Shown: positions 36,305 to 46,888 of the stretch, in pieces
How the letters are laid out: each line of letters opens with the position of its first letter
Numbering within the stretch: the stretch's first letter is position 1
Assembly (NCBI GenBank): GCA_903884425.1
Contig: CAISEP010000017.1
Span: 186,001 to 250,000, forward strand
Reading direction: 5' to 3'
Length of the DNA: 64,000 nt
Origin: an uncultured Caulobacterales bacterium
GTDB taxonomy: Bacteria > Pseudomonadota > Alphaproteobacteria > Caulobacterales > Caulobacteraceae
Translations under genes and position numbers: made by a program
Notes under the pieces: model-generated
The model's input: the letters and a program-made list of their open reading frames with translations, nothing else
The model's database searches: none
Told to the model about the DNA's origin: nothing

Positions 36305-39139
36305 ATGTCTTTCATCCAGGAAACCGACTACGGCACCCCCGCCGTCCTCGCCGACAAGACCGTCACCCTCACCATCGACGGGGTGCAGGTCAGTGTGCCC
36401 GAGGGCACCTCGGTGATGCGGGCGGCCAAGGAACTGGGCACCACCATCCCCAAGCTCTGCGCCACCGACAGCGTGGCCGCCTTCGGGTCCTGCCGCCTGT
36501 GCCTGGTGGAGATCGAGGGCCGGGCCGGGACCCCCGCCTCCTGCACCACCCCGGTGGCGGAGGGGATGGTCGTCGCCACCCAGACGCCGAAGCTCGCCAA
36601 GCTACGCAAGGGGGTGATGGAGCTCTACATCTCCGACCACCCGCTGGACTGCCTCACCTGCGCCGCCAATGGCGACTGCGAGCTGCAGGACATGGCCGGT
36701 GCCGTGGGCCTGCGGGAGGTGCGCTATGGCTATGAGGGCGCGAACCACCTGACGGCGGAGAAGGACGCGTCCAACCCCTATTTCACCTATGACGCCTCCA
36801 AGTGCATCGTCTGCTCCCGCTGCGTTCGCGCCTGCGAGGAGGTGCAGGGCACCTTCGCCCTGACCATCTCGGGCCGCGGCTTCGAAAGCCGGGTGTCGCC
36901 GGGGCAGTCGGAGGCCTTCATGACCTCCGAATGCGTGTCCTGCGGCGCCTGCGTCCAGGCCTGCCCGACCGCAACCCTCACCGAGACCCGGGTGATCGAG
37001 ATCGGCCAGCCGGAGCATTCGGCCATCACCACCTGTGCCTACTGTGGGGTCGGCTGCACCTTCAAGGCGGAGATGCGCGGCGAGGAGCTGGTGCGCATGG
37101 TCCCCTGGAAGGACGGCAAGGCCAATCGCGGCCACAGCTGCGTCAAGGGTCGCTTCGCCTGGGGCTATGCCACGCACCGGGAGCGGGTGACGGAGCCGAT
37201 GATCCGGTCGTCGATCGACGAGCCGTGGAAGGTGGTCAGCTGGGACGAGGCCATCGCCCATACGGCGTCGGAGTTCCGCCGCATCCAGGCCAGGTACGGC
37301 CGCGACAGCATCGGCGGCATCACCTCGTCCCGCTGCACCAATGAAGAGACCTATCTGGTGCAGAAGCTGGTCCGCGCGGCCTTCGGCAACCACAATGTCG
37401 ACACCTGCGCGCGGGTCTGCCACTCCCCCACCGGCTACGGGCTGAAGACCACCTTCGGCACCTCGGCGGGCACCCAGGACTTCGACAGCGTCGCGCACAC
37501 CGACGTGATGGTGGTGATCGGGGCCAATCCGACCGACGCCCATCCGGTGTTCGCCTCGCGCATGAAGAAGCGCCTGCGCGAGGGGGCGCGGCTGATCGTC
37601 ATCGATCCCCGGCGGATCGACCTGGTCCGCTCAACTCATGTGGAGGCCGACCATCACCTGGCCCTGCGGCCGGGGACCAATGTGGCCGTGCTGACGGCCA
37701 TGGCCCATGTGATCGTCACCGAGGGGCTGGTGGACGAGACCTATGTGCGGGAGCGTTGCGACCTGCAGGCCTATGCCCACTGGGCGGAGTTCGTGGCCCT
37801 GCCCCAGCACAGCCCGGAAGCGACGGAGGCCGTCACCGGCGTCCCGGCGGCGGAGCTGCGCGCGGCGGCCCGGCTCTACGCCACCGGCGGCAACGGGGCG
37901 ATCTATTACGGCCTGGGGGTGACGGAGCACAGCCAGGGCTCCACCACCGTCATGGCCATCGCCAACCTGGCCATGGCCACCGGAAACATCGGCCGGCCGG
38001 GGGTCGGGGTGAACCCGCTCAGGGGCCAGAACAATGTCCAGGGTGCCTGCGACATGGGGTCCTTCCCCCACGAATTCTCCGGCTATCGCCATGTGTCGGA
38101 GGACGAGACCCGCCACCTGTTCGAACAGGCCTGGGGCGTGGCGCTGGGCGCAGAGCCCGGCCTGCGCATCCCCAACATGCTGGACGAGGCGGTGGCCGGG
38201 GCCTTCAAGGGGATCTACATCCAGGGGGAGGACATCCTCCAGTCCGACCCGAACACCAAGCACGTGGCCGCAGGGCTCGCGGCGATGGAGTGCGTGGTGG
38301 TCCAGGACCTGTTCCTGAACGAGACCGCCAACTACGCCCACGTGTTCCTGCCGGGCTCGACCTTCCTGGAGAAGGTCGGCACCTTCACCAATGCGGAGCG
38401 GCGGATCCAGCGGGTGCGCCGGGTCATGCGCCCGCGCAATGGCTATGCGGACTGGGAGATCACCCAGAGGCTGTCCAACGCCCTGGGCTACCCGATGGAC
38501 TATGCCCACCCGTCGCAGATCATGGACGAGATCGCCCGCCTGACCCCCACCTTCGCCGGCGTCAGCTTCGACAAGCTGGACGCCCTGGGCTCCATCCAGT
38601 GGCCGTGCAATGACGCCGCGCCGGAGGGCACGCCGGTCATGCACATCGACCACTTCGTCCGCGGCAAGGGCCAGTTCATCCTCACCGAATACGTGCCGAC
38701 GGAGGAGAAGGTGGGGCCGCGCTATCCCCTGCTGCTGACCACCGGCCGGATCCTCAGCCAGTACAATGTGGGCGCCCAGACCCGGCGGACGGAGAACTCC
38801 CGCTGGCACGAGGAGGACGTGCTGGAGATCCACCCCCATGATGCGGAGGAGCGCGGCGTGCGGGACGGGGAGTGGGTGCGGCTCAAGTCCCGCTCCGGCG
38901 AGACGGCTTTGCGGGCGAAGACCACCGACCGGGTGGCGCCGGGGGTGGTCTACACCACCTTCCACCACCCCCTGACCCAGGCCAATGTGATCACCACCGA
39001 CTATTCCGACTGGGCCACCAACTGCCCCGAATACAAGGTGACCGCCGTGCAGGTATCCCGGGGCAACGGGCCGGTGGAATGGCAGGTGGAGTACAGCGCC
39101 CAGGCTCGCAAGAGCCGCCGGATCGAGGCGGCGGAATGA
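36305..39139 (+). CDS. fdsA: NAD-dependent formate dehydrogenase alpha subunit (molybdenum catalytic subunit)
   Basis: A 944-residue catalytic subunit. From the N-terminus: a [2Fe-2S] domain (FGSCRLCLVEIEG), a His-Cys-type cluster (DHPLDCLTCAANGDCELQD), two ferredoxin [4Fe-4S] motifs (KCIVCSRCVRAC and CVSCGACVQACP), and the molybdopterin domain with TTCAYCGVGCTF for a further [4Fe-4S] cluster near residue 243. The Mo-bound residue is Cys, in TCARVCHSPTG, so this is a cysteine and not a selenocysteine enzyme. It converts formate to CO2. Five bases separate it from fdsB, and its end overlaps fdsD by ATGA. Confidence 0.96.
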   Translation: MSFIQETDYGTPAVLADKTVTLTIDGVQVSVPEGTSVMRAAKELGTTIPKLCATDSVAAFGSCRLCLVEIEGRAGTPASCTTPVAEGMVVATQTPKLAKLRKGVMELYISDHPLDCLTCAANGDCELQDMAGAVGLREVRYGYEGANHLTAEKDASNPYFTYDASKCIVCSRCVRACEEVQGTFALTISGRGFESRVSPGQSEAFMTSECVSCGACVQACPTATLTETRVIEIGQPEHSAITTCAYCGVGCTFKAEMRGEELVRMVPWKDGKANRGHSCVKGRFAWGYATHRERVTEPMIRSSIDEPWKVVSWDEAIAHTASEFRRIQARYGRDSIGGITSSRCTNEETYLVQKLVRAAFGNHNVDTCARVCHSPTGYGLKTTFGTSAGTQDFDSVAHTDVMVVIGANPTDAHPVFASRMKKRLREGARLIVIDPRRIDLVRSTHVEADHHLALRPGTNVAVLTAMAHVIVTEGLVDETYVRERCDLQAYAHWAEFVALPQHSPEATEAVTGVPAAELRAAARLYATGGNGAIYYGLGVTEHSQGSTTVMAIANLAMATGNIGRPGVGVNPLRGQNNVQGACDMGSFPHEFSGYRHVSEDETRHLFEQAWGVALGAEPGLRIPNMLDEAVAGAFKGIYIQGEDILQSDPNTKHVAAGLAAMECVVVQDLFLNETANYAHVFLPGSTFLEKVGTFTNAERRIQRVRRVMRPRNGYADWEITQRLSNALGYPMDYAHPSQIMDEIARLTPTFAGVSFDKLDALGSIQWPCNDAAPEGTPVMHIDHFVRGKGQFILTEYVPTEEKVGPRYPLLLTTGRILSQYNVGAQTRRTENSRWHEEDVLEIHPHDAEERGVRDGEWVRLKSRSGETALRAKTTDRVAPGVVYTTFHHPLTQANVITTDYSDWATNCPEYKVTAVQVSRGNGPVEWQVEYSAQARKSRRIEAAE

Positions 39140-39357
39140 GCGCGGTCCACGCCACCTCGGTGGTGCCCATGGCCAACCAGATCGCCACCTTCTTCGTCAG
39201 CCAGGGGGACCACGCCGCCGCCGTGGCGGGGACGGCGGACCACATCAAGGCCTTCTGGGCCCCGGTGATGCGGCGCGAGCTGCTGGCCCTGGTGGACGCG
39301 GGCATGGCTGACGGCCTGTCCGACGTGGCGCGCGAGGCGATCCTGCGGTTGAGGTAG
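39136..39357 (+). CDS. fdsD: Formate dehydrogenase delta subunit
   Basis: A 73-residue protein, MSAVHATSVVPMANQIATFF at its start, with DHIKAFWAPVMRREL, the FdsD pattern. It is needed for maturation or assembly of the Fds complex in the family. It begins within the fdsA stop (ATGA) and ends the operon; family B repeats follow. Confidence 0.93.
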   Translation: MSAVHATSVVPMANQIATFFVSQGDHAAAVAGTADHIKAFWAPVMRRELLALVDAGMADGLSDVAREAILRLR

Positions 39358-39380
39358 GGCGGCTGCGTTAGGTCGGAGGG

Positions 39381-39569
39381 AGGTTCCCGGCTCAAGGCCG
39401 GGAATAACAGCCTTATTTATATTCATAATCGTCATTCCCGGGCGAAGACCCGGGAACCTGGGTCAGGATTTAGCGTCACATCCGGATGGAGGTTCCCGCC
39501 TCAAGGGCGGGAATGACGACCTATATTTGATATTTGAAACCCGTCATTCCCGGCCTCGAGCCGGGAACC
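39381..39569. repeat. Family B repeats, two inverted pairs
   Basis: The gap of nearly 300 bases between fdsD and the next gene contains four units: 39381-39408, 39430-39459 (inverted), 39489-39518 and 39542-39569 (inverted). The variable core changes between units (CCCGGCTCAAGGCCGGG, CCCGCCTCAAGGGCGGG, CCCGGGCGAAGACCCGGG) yet each stays self-complementary. Spacers are AT-rich. No gene is seen in this gap. Confidence 0.9.
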
Positions 39570-39651
39570 TCGTTCAGAACACAGCACCCCACCTTCCCCC
39601 GCCCCCTCCACACGCCTACATCCCGTCCACGCCTCTGACAGGACCCCGCCC

Positions 39652-41124
39652 ATGACCACCCCCGCCCCCGAACGCGCCCGGCTCGCGCTGACCCGCCCCG
39701 ACCTCTTCCGGGAGCAGGCCTTCATCAACGGCCAGTGGATCAGCTGCGAGGAAGCGCTCACCGTCACCAACCCCGCCACCGGCCGGGCGCTCGGCGTCGT
39801 GCCGTCCCTGCAGGCGCACCACGCCGAGGCCGCCGTGGCCGCGGCCGAGGCCGCCCTGCCCGGCTGGCGCAGACAGACCGCCAAGGCCCGGGGCGCGATC
39901 CTGCGGCGCTGGTTCGAGCTGATGATGACCTACCAGGAGGACCTGGCCCGGCTGCTCACCGCCGAGCAGGGCAAGCCGCTGGCCGAGGCGCGGGGGGAGA
40001 TCGGCTACGCCGCCAGCTTCCTCGAATGGTTCGCCGAGGAAGGCCGCCGGGCCTATGGGGAGATCGTCCCGCCGCACCTGGCCGACCGTCGGGTGCTGGT
40101 GACGAAGGAGCCGGTGGGCGTCGTCGCTGCCATCACGCCCTGGAACTTCCCGTCGGCCATGATCACCCGCAAGGTCGGCCCGGCGCTGGCCGCCGGCTGC
40201 ACCGTGGTGCTGAAACCCTCCGAGCTGACCCCCTATTCCGCCCTGGCCCTGGCCTTGCTGGCGGAGGAGGCGGGCGTGCCGCCCGGCGTGTTCAACATCG
40301 TCACCGGCCTGCCCGCAGGGGTGGGCGCGGTGCTGACCGACGATCCCCGCATCGCCAAGTTCACCTTCACCGGCTCCACCGCCGTGGGCAAGATGCTGGC
40401 GGCCCGGTGCATGGGCACGGTGAAGCGCGTGTCCCTGGAGCTGGGGGGCAATGCGCCCTTCATCGTGTTCGACGACGCCGATCTGGACGCGGCGGTGGAG
40501 GGGGCCATGGTCTCCAAGTTCCGCAACACCGGCCAGACCTGCGTCTGCGCCAACCGCTTCCTGGTGCAGCGCGGGGTCTATGAGGCCTTCGCCGAGAAGC
40601 TGACCGCCCGGGCGCAGGCGCTGGTGGTGGGGGATGGCCTGGCCGGCGTCACCGACCAGGGGCCGCTGATCAACGCCGCCGCCCTCGCCAAGGTGGAGCG
40701 GCACGTGGCCGCCGTCCTCGCCGCGGGGGGCGAGCTGCGCACCGGCGGACAGCCCCACGCGCTCGGCGGGACCTTCTTCCAGCCCACCGTCGTCACCGGC
40801 CTGAAGCCCGACACCCTGCTCAACACCGAGGAGACCTTCGGCCCCCTGGCCGGTCTGGTGGCCTTCGACACCGAGGACGAGGCGGTCCGCATCGCCAATG
40901 ACACCCGCTCGGGCCTCGCGTCGTACTTCTACAGCCGGGACGCCAGCCGCATCTTCCGGGTCAATGAGCAGCTGCAATACGGCATGGTGGGCATCAATAC
41001 CGGCCTGATCTCCACCGAGATCGCCCCCTTCGGCGGGGTGAAGGAGAGCGGAATCGGCCGGGAGGGATCCAGACACGGGATTGACGAGTATCTGAACCTG
41101 AAGCTCAGCCTTCTCGCCCTCTGA
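39652..41124 (+). CDS. NAD(P)-dependent aldehyde dehydrogenase, succinate-semialdehyde dehydrogenase-like (GabD group)
   Basis: A 490-residue aldehyde dehydrogenase. GabD-group features are [65 protein letters not shown] with the general base Glu, and the nucleophile Cys297 in [10 protein letters not shown]. Length is normal. It probably oxidises succinate semialdehyde or a similar short semialdehyde. A lipocalin gene starts 11 bases behind it. It is separated from fdsD by the repeat block, so it is probably a separate transcription unit. Confidence 0.88.
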   Translation: MTTPAPERARLALTRPDLFREQAFINGQWISCEEALTVTNPATGRALGVVPSLQAHHAEAAVAAAEAALPGWRRQTAKARGAILRRWFELMMTYQEDLARLLTAEQGKPLAEARGEIGYAASFLEWFAEEGRRAYGEIVPPHLADRRVLVTKEPVGVVAAITPWNFPSAMITRKVGPALAAGCTVVLKPSELTPYSALALALLAEEAGVPPGVFNIVTGLPAGVGAVLTDDPRIAKFTFTGSTAVGKMLAARCMGTVKRVSLELGGNAPFIVFDDADLDAAVEGAMVSKFRNTGQTCVCANRFLVQRGVYEAFAEKLTARAQALVVGDGLAGVTDQGPLINAAALAKVERHVAAVLAAGGELRTGGQPHALGGTFFQPTVVTGLKPDTLLNTEETFGPLAGLVAFDTEDEAVRIANDTRSGLASYFYSRDASRIFRVNEQLQYGMVGINTGLISTEIAPFGGVKESGIGREGSRHGIDEYLNLKLSLLAL

Positions 41125-41135
41125 CCGGAGTTCCC

Positions 41136-41672
41136 ATGACCCGCGCCCTGCCCGCCCTCGCCCTGCTGCTGGCCCTCGCCGGCTGCGCCACCACGCCCCC
41201 CGCCGCCCTGGCCCCCACCCCGGCAAAGCCCGTGGACATGGCCCGCTTCTACAGCGGTGTCTGGCGGGAGGTCGCCCGGCGGCCGGAGTCCCTCACCGAT
41301 GGCTGCGTCGCCGGGACCACGGAATACACCGTGCTCGACGCCAACCATGTGAAGGTGCGCGACACCTGCCGGGCCGGCACGCCTGCGGGCAAGCTGAAGG
41401 ACATCGGCGGCATGGGGACGATCCTGGACCCGGGGTCCAATGCGAAGCTGCATGTGGGCTATCGGGTGTTCGGCCTGTTCACCGTGGGCCGGGACTACTG
41501 GGTGCTGGACCACGACGACGACGGGTTCATCTCCACCGACCCGACCTTCACGCGGCTCTATCTCTATGTCCGGCCGGACAAGGATACGCCGGAACTGCGG
41601 GAGCGGCTGGCGGCGCGGGCCAAGGCGCTGGGCTATGATGTGAGCAAGCTGGAATATCCGGCGCAGCCGTGA
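41136..41672 (+). CDS. Lipocalin-family lipoprotein
   Basis: A 178-residue protein with a lipoprotein signal peptide: a hydrophobic stretch ending LALAGC, Cys17 being the lipidated residue. The mature part resembles bacterial lipocalins: FYSGVWREVARRPESL, GCVAGTTEYTVLD, and FTVGRDYWVLDHDDDG. Bacterial lipocalins bind lipids or small hydrophobic compounds at a membrane; no ligand can be assigned here. The gene follows the aldehyde dehydrogenase closely and probably shares its transcript. Confidence 0.82.
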   Translation: MTRALPALALLLALAGCATTPPAALAPTPAKPVDMARFYSGVWREVARRPESLTDGCVAGTTEYTVLDANHVKVRDTCRAGTPAGKLKDIGGMGTILDPGSNAKLHVGYRVFGLFTVGRDYWVLDHDDDGFISTDPTFTRLYLYVRPDKDTPELRERLAARAKALGYDVSKLEYPAQP

Positions 41673-41679
41673 GGGGGTG

Positions 41680-41787
41680 TGCGTCCTTCGAGACGGGCCG
41701 TTCCGGCCCTCCTCAGGATGACGAAGGTTCGTGACCTACAAGGTTCGTCATGGTGAGGAGCCCCAACGGGGCGTCTCGAACCACGCA
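41680..41787. repeat. Family A inverted repeat pair
   Basis: Unit 41680-41723 (TCCT/AGGA, apical GGCC) and inverted unit 41746-41787 (TGGT/ACCA, apical CCCC/GGGG) lie between the convergent lipocalin and acyl-CoA synthetase genes, reaching within three bases of the latter's stop codon. Confidence 0.9.
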
Positions 41788-41790
41788 CCC

Positions 41791-43395
41791 CTACCGCAGC
41801 ACATCCCCGTACAGGTCCCGCAACCGCTTCTTGTCGATCTTGCCGGTAGCCGTCAGGGGCACAGGCGCGAAGATCAGCTTGTCCGGCATCCACCACTTGA
41901 CGATGTGGGGGGCAAGGAAGTCCAGCACCTGCGCCTCTGTCAGCTCCGCCCCGTCATGGGCCTCGATGACCAGGATCGGGCGCTCCTCCCACTTGGGGTG
42001 GAAGACGCCCACGACCGCCGCGACCTTCACCCCCGGACAGGCGGCGGCGACGTTCTCGATGTCGATGGAGCTGATCCATTCGCCGCCGGACTTGATCACG
42101 TCCTTCTTCCGGTCCGTGATGCGCATGAAGCCCAGCGGATCGATGGTGGCGATGTCGCCGGTGTCGAACCAGCCGTCGGCGTCAAGCGCCGTGCGCTCCG
42201 CCCGGTAGTAGCGCTCCAGCGTCCAGGGGCCGCGGACCAGCAGGGCACCGGAGCTTTCCCCGTCATGCGGCAGGGGCGCGCCGGTCTCGTCGACGATCTT
42301 CAGCTCGATGCCGAACTGCAGGCGCCCCTGGCGGGTCCAGATCACCTCGTTGACCTCGTCGTCCCCCAGCGCCGCCAGGGCCGGGGTGGGGGTGGCGACC
42401 ACGCCCAGAGGGCTCGTCTCCGTCATGCCCCAGATCTGCAGCACCGACACGCCGTAGGTGGTCTGGAAGCTCTCGGCCATGGCCCGGGGCACGGCGGAAC
42501 CGCCGATCACCACCCGCTTCAGGGCACCGGGGGTCGCACCGGTCTTCTGCAGATGGTCGAGATACATGGTCCAGATGGTGGGCACGCCGCCGGAGAAGGT
42601 GACCCCCTCGGTCTGGATCAACTCCTGCAGGCTGGCCGCATCCATGCGGTCGCAGGGCAGGACCAGCTTGGCCCCGTTCATCACCGCGGTGAACGGCAGG
42701 CCCCAGGCCGTGGCGTGGTACAGCGAACTGCACGGCATGATCACGTCGAAGGCCGAGAGGCCAAAGGCGCTGGAGAGGCCGCCGACCATGGCATGCAGCA
42801 CCACCGACCGGTGGGAGTAGAGCACGCCCTTCGGGTCCCCCGTGGTGCCAGAGGTGTAGCAGAGGAAGGATCCGGCATTCTCGCTGAATACCGGCCAGTC
42901 GAAGGCGTCGTCCTGGTCTGCGATCAGGGTCTCGTAGCTGTCGAAGCCGTCGCACAGGGCCGCCGGGCTCAGCTGGATGAAATGCCGGACGCCGGTCAGG
43001 TGCGGCCGCAGGCGGTTCACCAGGGCCGCAAAGCTGCGGTCGAACAGCAGGACCCGGCTCTCGGCGTGGTTGATCGTGTAGATGATCTGGTCGTCGGACA
43101 GGCGCGGATTGGCCGTGTGCAGCACCGCCCCCATGCCCGGCACGCCGTAGAACAGCTCCATGTGACGGTGGGTGTTCCAGGCCAGCGACGTGACCCGGTC
43201 CCCCGCCTCGACCCCCAGGGTGCCCATCAGGTTGGCGACCTTCGCCGCCCGCCTGGCCAGGCCCGCATAGTCGTAGCGGAACAGGGGCTCGTCCACGACG
43301 CGGGAGACGATCTCCCGCGTCGGGAAGGCCAGCGCGGCATGGCGCAGGATGCCGCTGATCTGCAGCGGCGCAGACTGCATCAGACCCGGCAGCAT
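41791..43395 (-). CDS. Fatty acid-CoA ligase (AMP-binding family)
   Basis: A 534-residue adenylate-forming enzyme of the medium/long-chain acyl-CoA synthetase type. The ATP loop is [40 protein letters not shown] and the C-terminal Lys in [14 protein letters not shown] complete the signatures. The N-terminus ([32 protein letters not shown]) is typical of fatty acid ligases. It is the third gene of a three-gene operon with a second AMP-binding enzyme (34-base gap) and an N-acyl-amino-acid deacylase. It probably activates a carboxylic acid released by that deacylase. Confidence 0.9.
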   Translation of the reverse strand: MLPGLMQSAPLQISGILRHAALAFPTREIVSRVVDEPLFRYDYAGLARRAAKVANLMGTLGVEAGDRVTSLAWNTHRHMELFYGVPGMGAVLHTANPRLSDDQIIYTINHAESRVLLFDRSFAALVNRLRPHLTGVRHFIQLSPAALCDGFDSYETLIADQDDAFDWPVFSENAGSFLCYTSGTTGDPKGVLYSHRSVVLHAMVGGLSSAFGLSAFDVIMPCSSLYHATAWGLPFTAVMNGAKLVLPCDRMDAASLQELIQTEGVTFSGGVPTIWTMYLDHLQKTGATPGALKRVVIGGSAVPRAMAESFQTTYGVSVLQIWGMTETSPLGVVATPTPALAALGDDEVNEVIWTRQGRLQFGIELKIVDETGAPLPHDGESSGALLVRGPWTLERYYRAERTALDADGWFDTGDIATIDPLGFMRITDRKKDVIKSGGEWISSIDIENVAAACPGVKVAAVVGVFHPKWEERPILVIEAHDGAELTEAQVLDFLAPHIVKWWMPDKLIFAPVPLTATGKIDKKRLRDLYGDVLR

Positions 43396-43429
43396 GATCT
43401 CACCTCGTCCTCTGGCCCGCGGCCGGGGA

Positions 43430-45127
43430 TCAGACCGCGTCGGCGACCTTCAGCGTATCCCGAAGCTGGCGCTTGAGGAACTTGCCGCTGGCATTGCGCG
43501 GGATCGCCTCGCTCAGGAACCAGATGTAGCGGGGAGACTTGTGCTTGGCCATGACGGCGGCGCAGTGGGCGCGCACCGCGGCGGCGTCCAGGGTCGCGCC
43601 CGGGCGCAGCAGGATGGCGCAGCCGACCTCTTCCCCCAGCCGCTCGTCCGGCACGCCGAACACGCAGCATTCGGCCACCTGCGGCAGGCGATAGATGCAG
43701 GTCTCCACCTCGGCGCAGTAGATGTTCTCCCCGCCCCGCAGCACCATGTCCTTCTTGCGGTCGACGATGTAGATGAAGCCGTCCGCGTCCAGCCGGGCCA
43801 CGTCGCCGGTGTGCAGCCAGCCGTCGGTGATGCTCTCCGCCGTGGCGTCCGGGCGGTTGATATAGCCCTTGATGACCGGGGAGCCCTTCACCCACAGCTC
43901 GCCGATCTCGCCCACGGGGACGGTGTTCCCAGCGTCATCCACGCACTTGGTCTCGAAGGTCGGCATGGCCGGGCCCGCGCTGTCGGGCTTGTCCACGAAG
44001 AAGTCGCCGCTGATGGAGGTGATGATGCCGCAGGTCTCGGTCATGCCGTAGCCGGTCTGCGGCCGGGCCGTGGCCACGGACTGGTCGATCTTGTGCACCA
44101 GGTCCGGCTGCAGCTGCGAGCCGCCGCCGCCCAGGGACACAAGCGTGGACAGGTCGTGCTTGTCGAAGTCCGGATGGGCGATCAACTCGCGGCTCATCAC
44201 CGGCACGCCGGTCAGGGCCGTGACCTTTTCTCGCTCGATCAGCTTCAGGGCCTCGCCCGGATCCCAGCGGTACATGAGCACGATGGTGCCCCCGGCCGCG
44301 GTGATCAGATAGGCCCCGCAATTGTTGGCGGTGACGTGGAACAGCGGCGTGGGCAGCAGCGCCACCGGTACCGGGACGGGGGCCTCCGGATCGATGAACA
44401 CCCCGGTCCCGCGCTGGGTGGCCAGGGACTGGACCTGACCGGCGAACAGCATGTTGAACAGGTTGGCGATGCAGCCCCTGTGGGTCAGCTGGGCCCCCTT
44501 GGGGAAGCCCGTGGTGCCGGAGGTGTAGAAGATGCAGGCGTCGTCGTCGGGATCGGGCTCCACCGCCGGAAGCTCGCCCCCATGGGCGAGAACGTCGCTC
44601 CACGGGATCACGCCGGTGCGGGGCTTGGCGCGGACGCCGACCACCTTGGCACCGCCGAGGGCGTCCTGGCACTTCTCGATCCGCTCCAGCCGTTCCTCGT
44701 CGGCGAAGATGACCTTGGGCCTGGAGTCCTTCAGGGCGTAGTCCAGCTCCTCCGGTACCCACCAGGCATTCATGCCGACGCAGGCGATGCCGCAGGACAC
44801 GCAGGCCCAGTAGATCAGCATCCATTCCGGATAGTTGCGCATGGCCACCGCCACCCGGTCACCGGGGCGCACCCCTTGCGCGAACAGCCAGCTGGCCACC
44901 GAGGCCACCATCTTGTGCGCCTGCGCATAGGTGATCCGGTCCTGCTCGTAGACCAGATAGGTCCGGTCGGCGAAGGCCGCCGTGGACAGCCACAGCGCCC
45001 GGATGTTGGGCGGGGCATTCTGGTAGACGTTCAGCTGCTGGCCGCGGACCTCGGCCTTGACCACTTCGAACTGCGCCCCCGGCGCGGTCAGCTCGGCCCA
45101 GGCGGCCTTGAGTTCACTGTAGTGCAT
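43430..45127 (-). CDS. Acyl-CoA synthetase (AMP-binding family), second copy
   Basis: A 565-residue adenylate-forming enzyme. The ATP loop is IFYTSGTTGFPKGAQLTHRG; GYGMTETCGI, GWLHTGDVARLDADGFIYIV and the catalytic Lys in IPRNASGKFLKRQLRD are present. It shares only general family features with the downstream copy, so the two probably act on different acids. It begins 15 bases behind the deacylase gene. Substrate unknown. Confidence 0.9.
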   Translation of the reverse strand: MHYSELKAAWAELTAPGAQFEVVKAEVRGQQLNVYQNAPPNIRALWLSTAAFADRTYLVYEQDRITYAQAHKMVASVASWLFAQGVRPGDRVAVAMRNYPEWMLIYWACVSCGIACVGMNAWWVPEELDYALKDSRPKVIFADEERLERIEKCQDALGGAKVVGVRAKPRTGVIPWSDVLAHGGELPAVEPDPDDDACIFYTSGTTGFPKGAQLTHRGCIANLFNMLFAGQVQSLATQRGTGVFIDPEAPVPVPVALLPTPLFHVTANNCGAYLITAAGGTIVLMYRWDPGEALKLIEREKVTALTGVPVMSRELIAHPDFDKHDLSTLVSLGGGGSQLQPDLVHKIDQSVATARPQTGYGMTETCGIITSISGDFFVDKPDSAGPAMPTFETKCVDDAGNTVPVGEIGELWVKGSPVIKGYINRPDATAESITDGWLHTGDVARLDADGFIYIVDRKKDMVLRGGENIYCAEVETCIYRLPQVAECCVFGVPDERLGEEVGCAILLRPGATLDAAAVRAHCAAVMAKHKSPRYIWFLSEAIPRNASGKFLKRQLRDTLKVADAV

Positions 45128-45142
45128 GGAGGGTCTCTGTTC

Positions 45143-46888
45143 CTACTCGGCGGCGATCTGGGATTGAGGGGCGTGCTGCGGTCCGCGGATGAGCTGGCCG
45201 GGCATCTCCCCGGTCTCCACCCCGTTCTCGAAGGTGACGACGCCGGAGACGATCGTGGCGCGATAGCCCTCCGACCGCTGGATCATGCGGCGGCCCTGGG
45301 CGGGCAGGTCGAACACCATCTCCGGCGGCAGGATGCGCAGGCGGTCGTAATCGATGACGTTCACGTCGGCCTTCATGCCCGGTGCCAGCACGCCCCGGTC
45401 GTGGAGACCGTAGAGGGTCGCCGTGCGCTGGGTCTGCATGTGCACCACCTGCTCCAGCGGCAGGCGCGGCCCCCGGGCCCGGTCCCGGGCCCAGTGGGTC
45501 AGCATGTAGGTCGGGAAGCTCGCATCGCAGATCACCCCGCAATGGGCCCCGCCGTCGGACAGGCTGAGCACCGTGGCCGGGTGGTTCATCATCTCGTGGA
45601 TGTGGTCGAAGTTGAAGTTCGCGTAGTTCAGCAGCGGAAGGTAGATGTAGCCCCGCCCGTCCCGCTCCATCAGCATGTCATAGACGATCTCGGCGGGGGG
45701 CTTGCCGGTGGCGGCCGCCAGGGCGGCGACGCTGTCCCCGGCCGCGGGCTCGTAGTCCAGGCCATTGTCCCGCTCCAGCCGGAACATGCGGTCGAAGCCG
45801 TGCATCAGGATCATGCCCAGCACGCCATAGCCGCTCATGTCCGCCTGTTCGGAGACGATGGCCTCGCGCACCGCGGGGTCCTCCAGCTTCTGCAGCCGCT
45901 GCTCGAAGGGCAGGTCGGCAATGGCGCGATAGGCGGCGCGGCTGACGAAGGGATGCACCGTGCTCTGCCAGCCCAGCACCAGACCCGTGGGGCGGCAGGC
46001 GATCTGGGCGGTGACGTCGGCCCCTTCGGCGCGGGCGGCATCGGTCAGGGCCAGCATGTCCCGCCACTTGTCCGCCTCCACCGGCGACTGCAGCAGGGCG
46101 TAGGTCACCGGAAGGCCCGTCTCGGCGGACAGCTCCTTCATCCAGTTGAACTCTTCCACGGCGGGGGTCATGTCCGAGGCCATCTCGAACACGCCATGCC
46201 CCGCCTCGCCCAGGGCCCGGCCGATGCCCATCAGCTCGGCCTTGTTGGCGAAGGTGCCGGGCACCGGCTCCCCGTCCTTGGACAGGTGCAGCATGGTGCG
46301 GGAGGTGGAGAAGCCCAGCGCACCTGCGGCCACGCCCTCCCGGACAATGGCGGCCATGGCGGCGATGTCGTCGTCGTTGGCCGCCTCGTTGCGGGCCCCG
46401 CGCTCCCCCATCACATAGGCGCGGACAGAGCCGTGGGGGACCTGGGTCGCCACGTCCAGCACCCGCTTCTGCCCTTCCAGGCTGTCCATGTACTGGGGGA
46501 AGGTCTCCCAGTTCCACTTGATACCTTCGGCCAGGGCCGAGCCGGGAATGTCCTCCACCCCCTCCATCAGCGAGATCAGCCAGTCGTGGCGGTCGGGCCG
46601 GGCGGGGGCAAAGCCGACACCGCAATTGCCCATGATCGCCGTGGTCACCCCGTGCCAGCAGGAGGGGGAAAGGAGCGGATCCCAGGTCACCTGGCCGTCA
46701 TAATGGGTGTGGATGTCGACGAAGCCCGGCGTGACCAGAAGGCCCGTGGCGTCGATCTCCCGGCGACCCTTCGCCTCCACCACGCCCACGGCGGTGATGA
46801 GGCCGCCATCGATGGCCACATCGGCCAGCCGCGCGGGCGCACCGGTGCCGTCGACGACCCGGCCGCCACGAATGACGAGATCATGCAT
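45143..46888 (-). CDS. N-acyl-D-amino-acid deacylase family amidohydrolase
   Basis: A 581-residue amidohydrolase of the D-aminoacylase group. It begins MHDLVIRGGRVVDGTGAPAR and has the metal-binding HxH in GFVDIHTHYDGQ, NCGVGFAPAR in the barrel, and DRGVLAPGMKADVNVIDYD near the end, all family hallmarks. ATG at 46888 is supported by GGGAGG upstream; the open frame extends 13 codons further without family sequence. It probably hydrolyses an N-acyl amino acid or related amide. It is the first gene of an operon with two acyl-CoA ligases and diverges from a thioesterase gene. Confidence 0.87.
   Translation of the reverse strand: MHDLVIRGGRVVDGTGAPARLADVAIDGGLITAVGVVEAKGRREIDATGLLVTPGFVDIHTHYDGQVTWDPLLSPSCWHGVTTAIMGNCGVGFAPARPDRHDWLISLMEGVEDIPGSALAEGIKWNWETFPQYMDSLEGQKRVLDVATQVPHGSVRAYVMGERGARNEAANDDDIAAMAAIVREGVAAGALGFSTSRTMLHLSKDGEPVPGTFANKAELMGIGRALGEAGHGVFEMASDMTPAVEEFNWMKELSAETGLPVTYALLQSPVEADKWRDMLALTDAARAEGADVTAQIACRPTGLVLGWQSTVHPFVSRAAYRAIADLPFEQRLQKLEDPAVREAIVSEQADMSGYGVLGMILMHGFDRMFRLERDNGLDYEPAAGDSVAALAAATGKPPAEIVYDMLMERDGRGYIYLPLLNYANFNFDHIHEMMNHPATVLSLSDGGAHCGVICDASFPTYMLTHWARDRARGPRLPLEQVVHMQTQRTATLYGLHDRGVLAPGMKADVNVIDYDRLRILPPEMVFDLPAQGRRMIQRSEGYRATIVSGVVTFENGVETGEMPGQLIRGPQHAPQSQIAAE

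Noticed and set aside
36305-39139. Selenocysteine formate dehydrogenase
   Set aside because: The molybdenum-ligand position reads Cys (TCARVCHSPTG) and there is no in-frame TGA.
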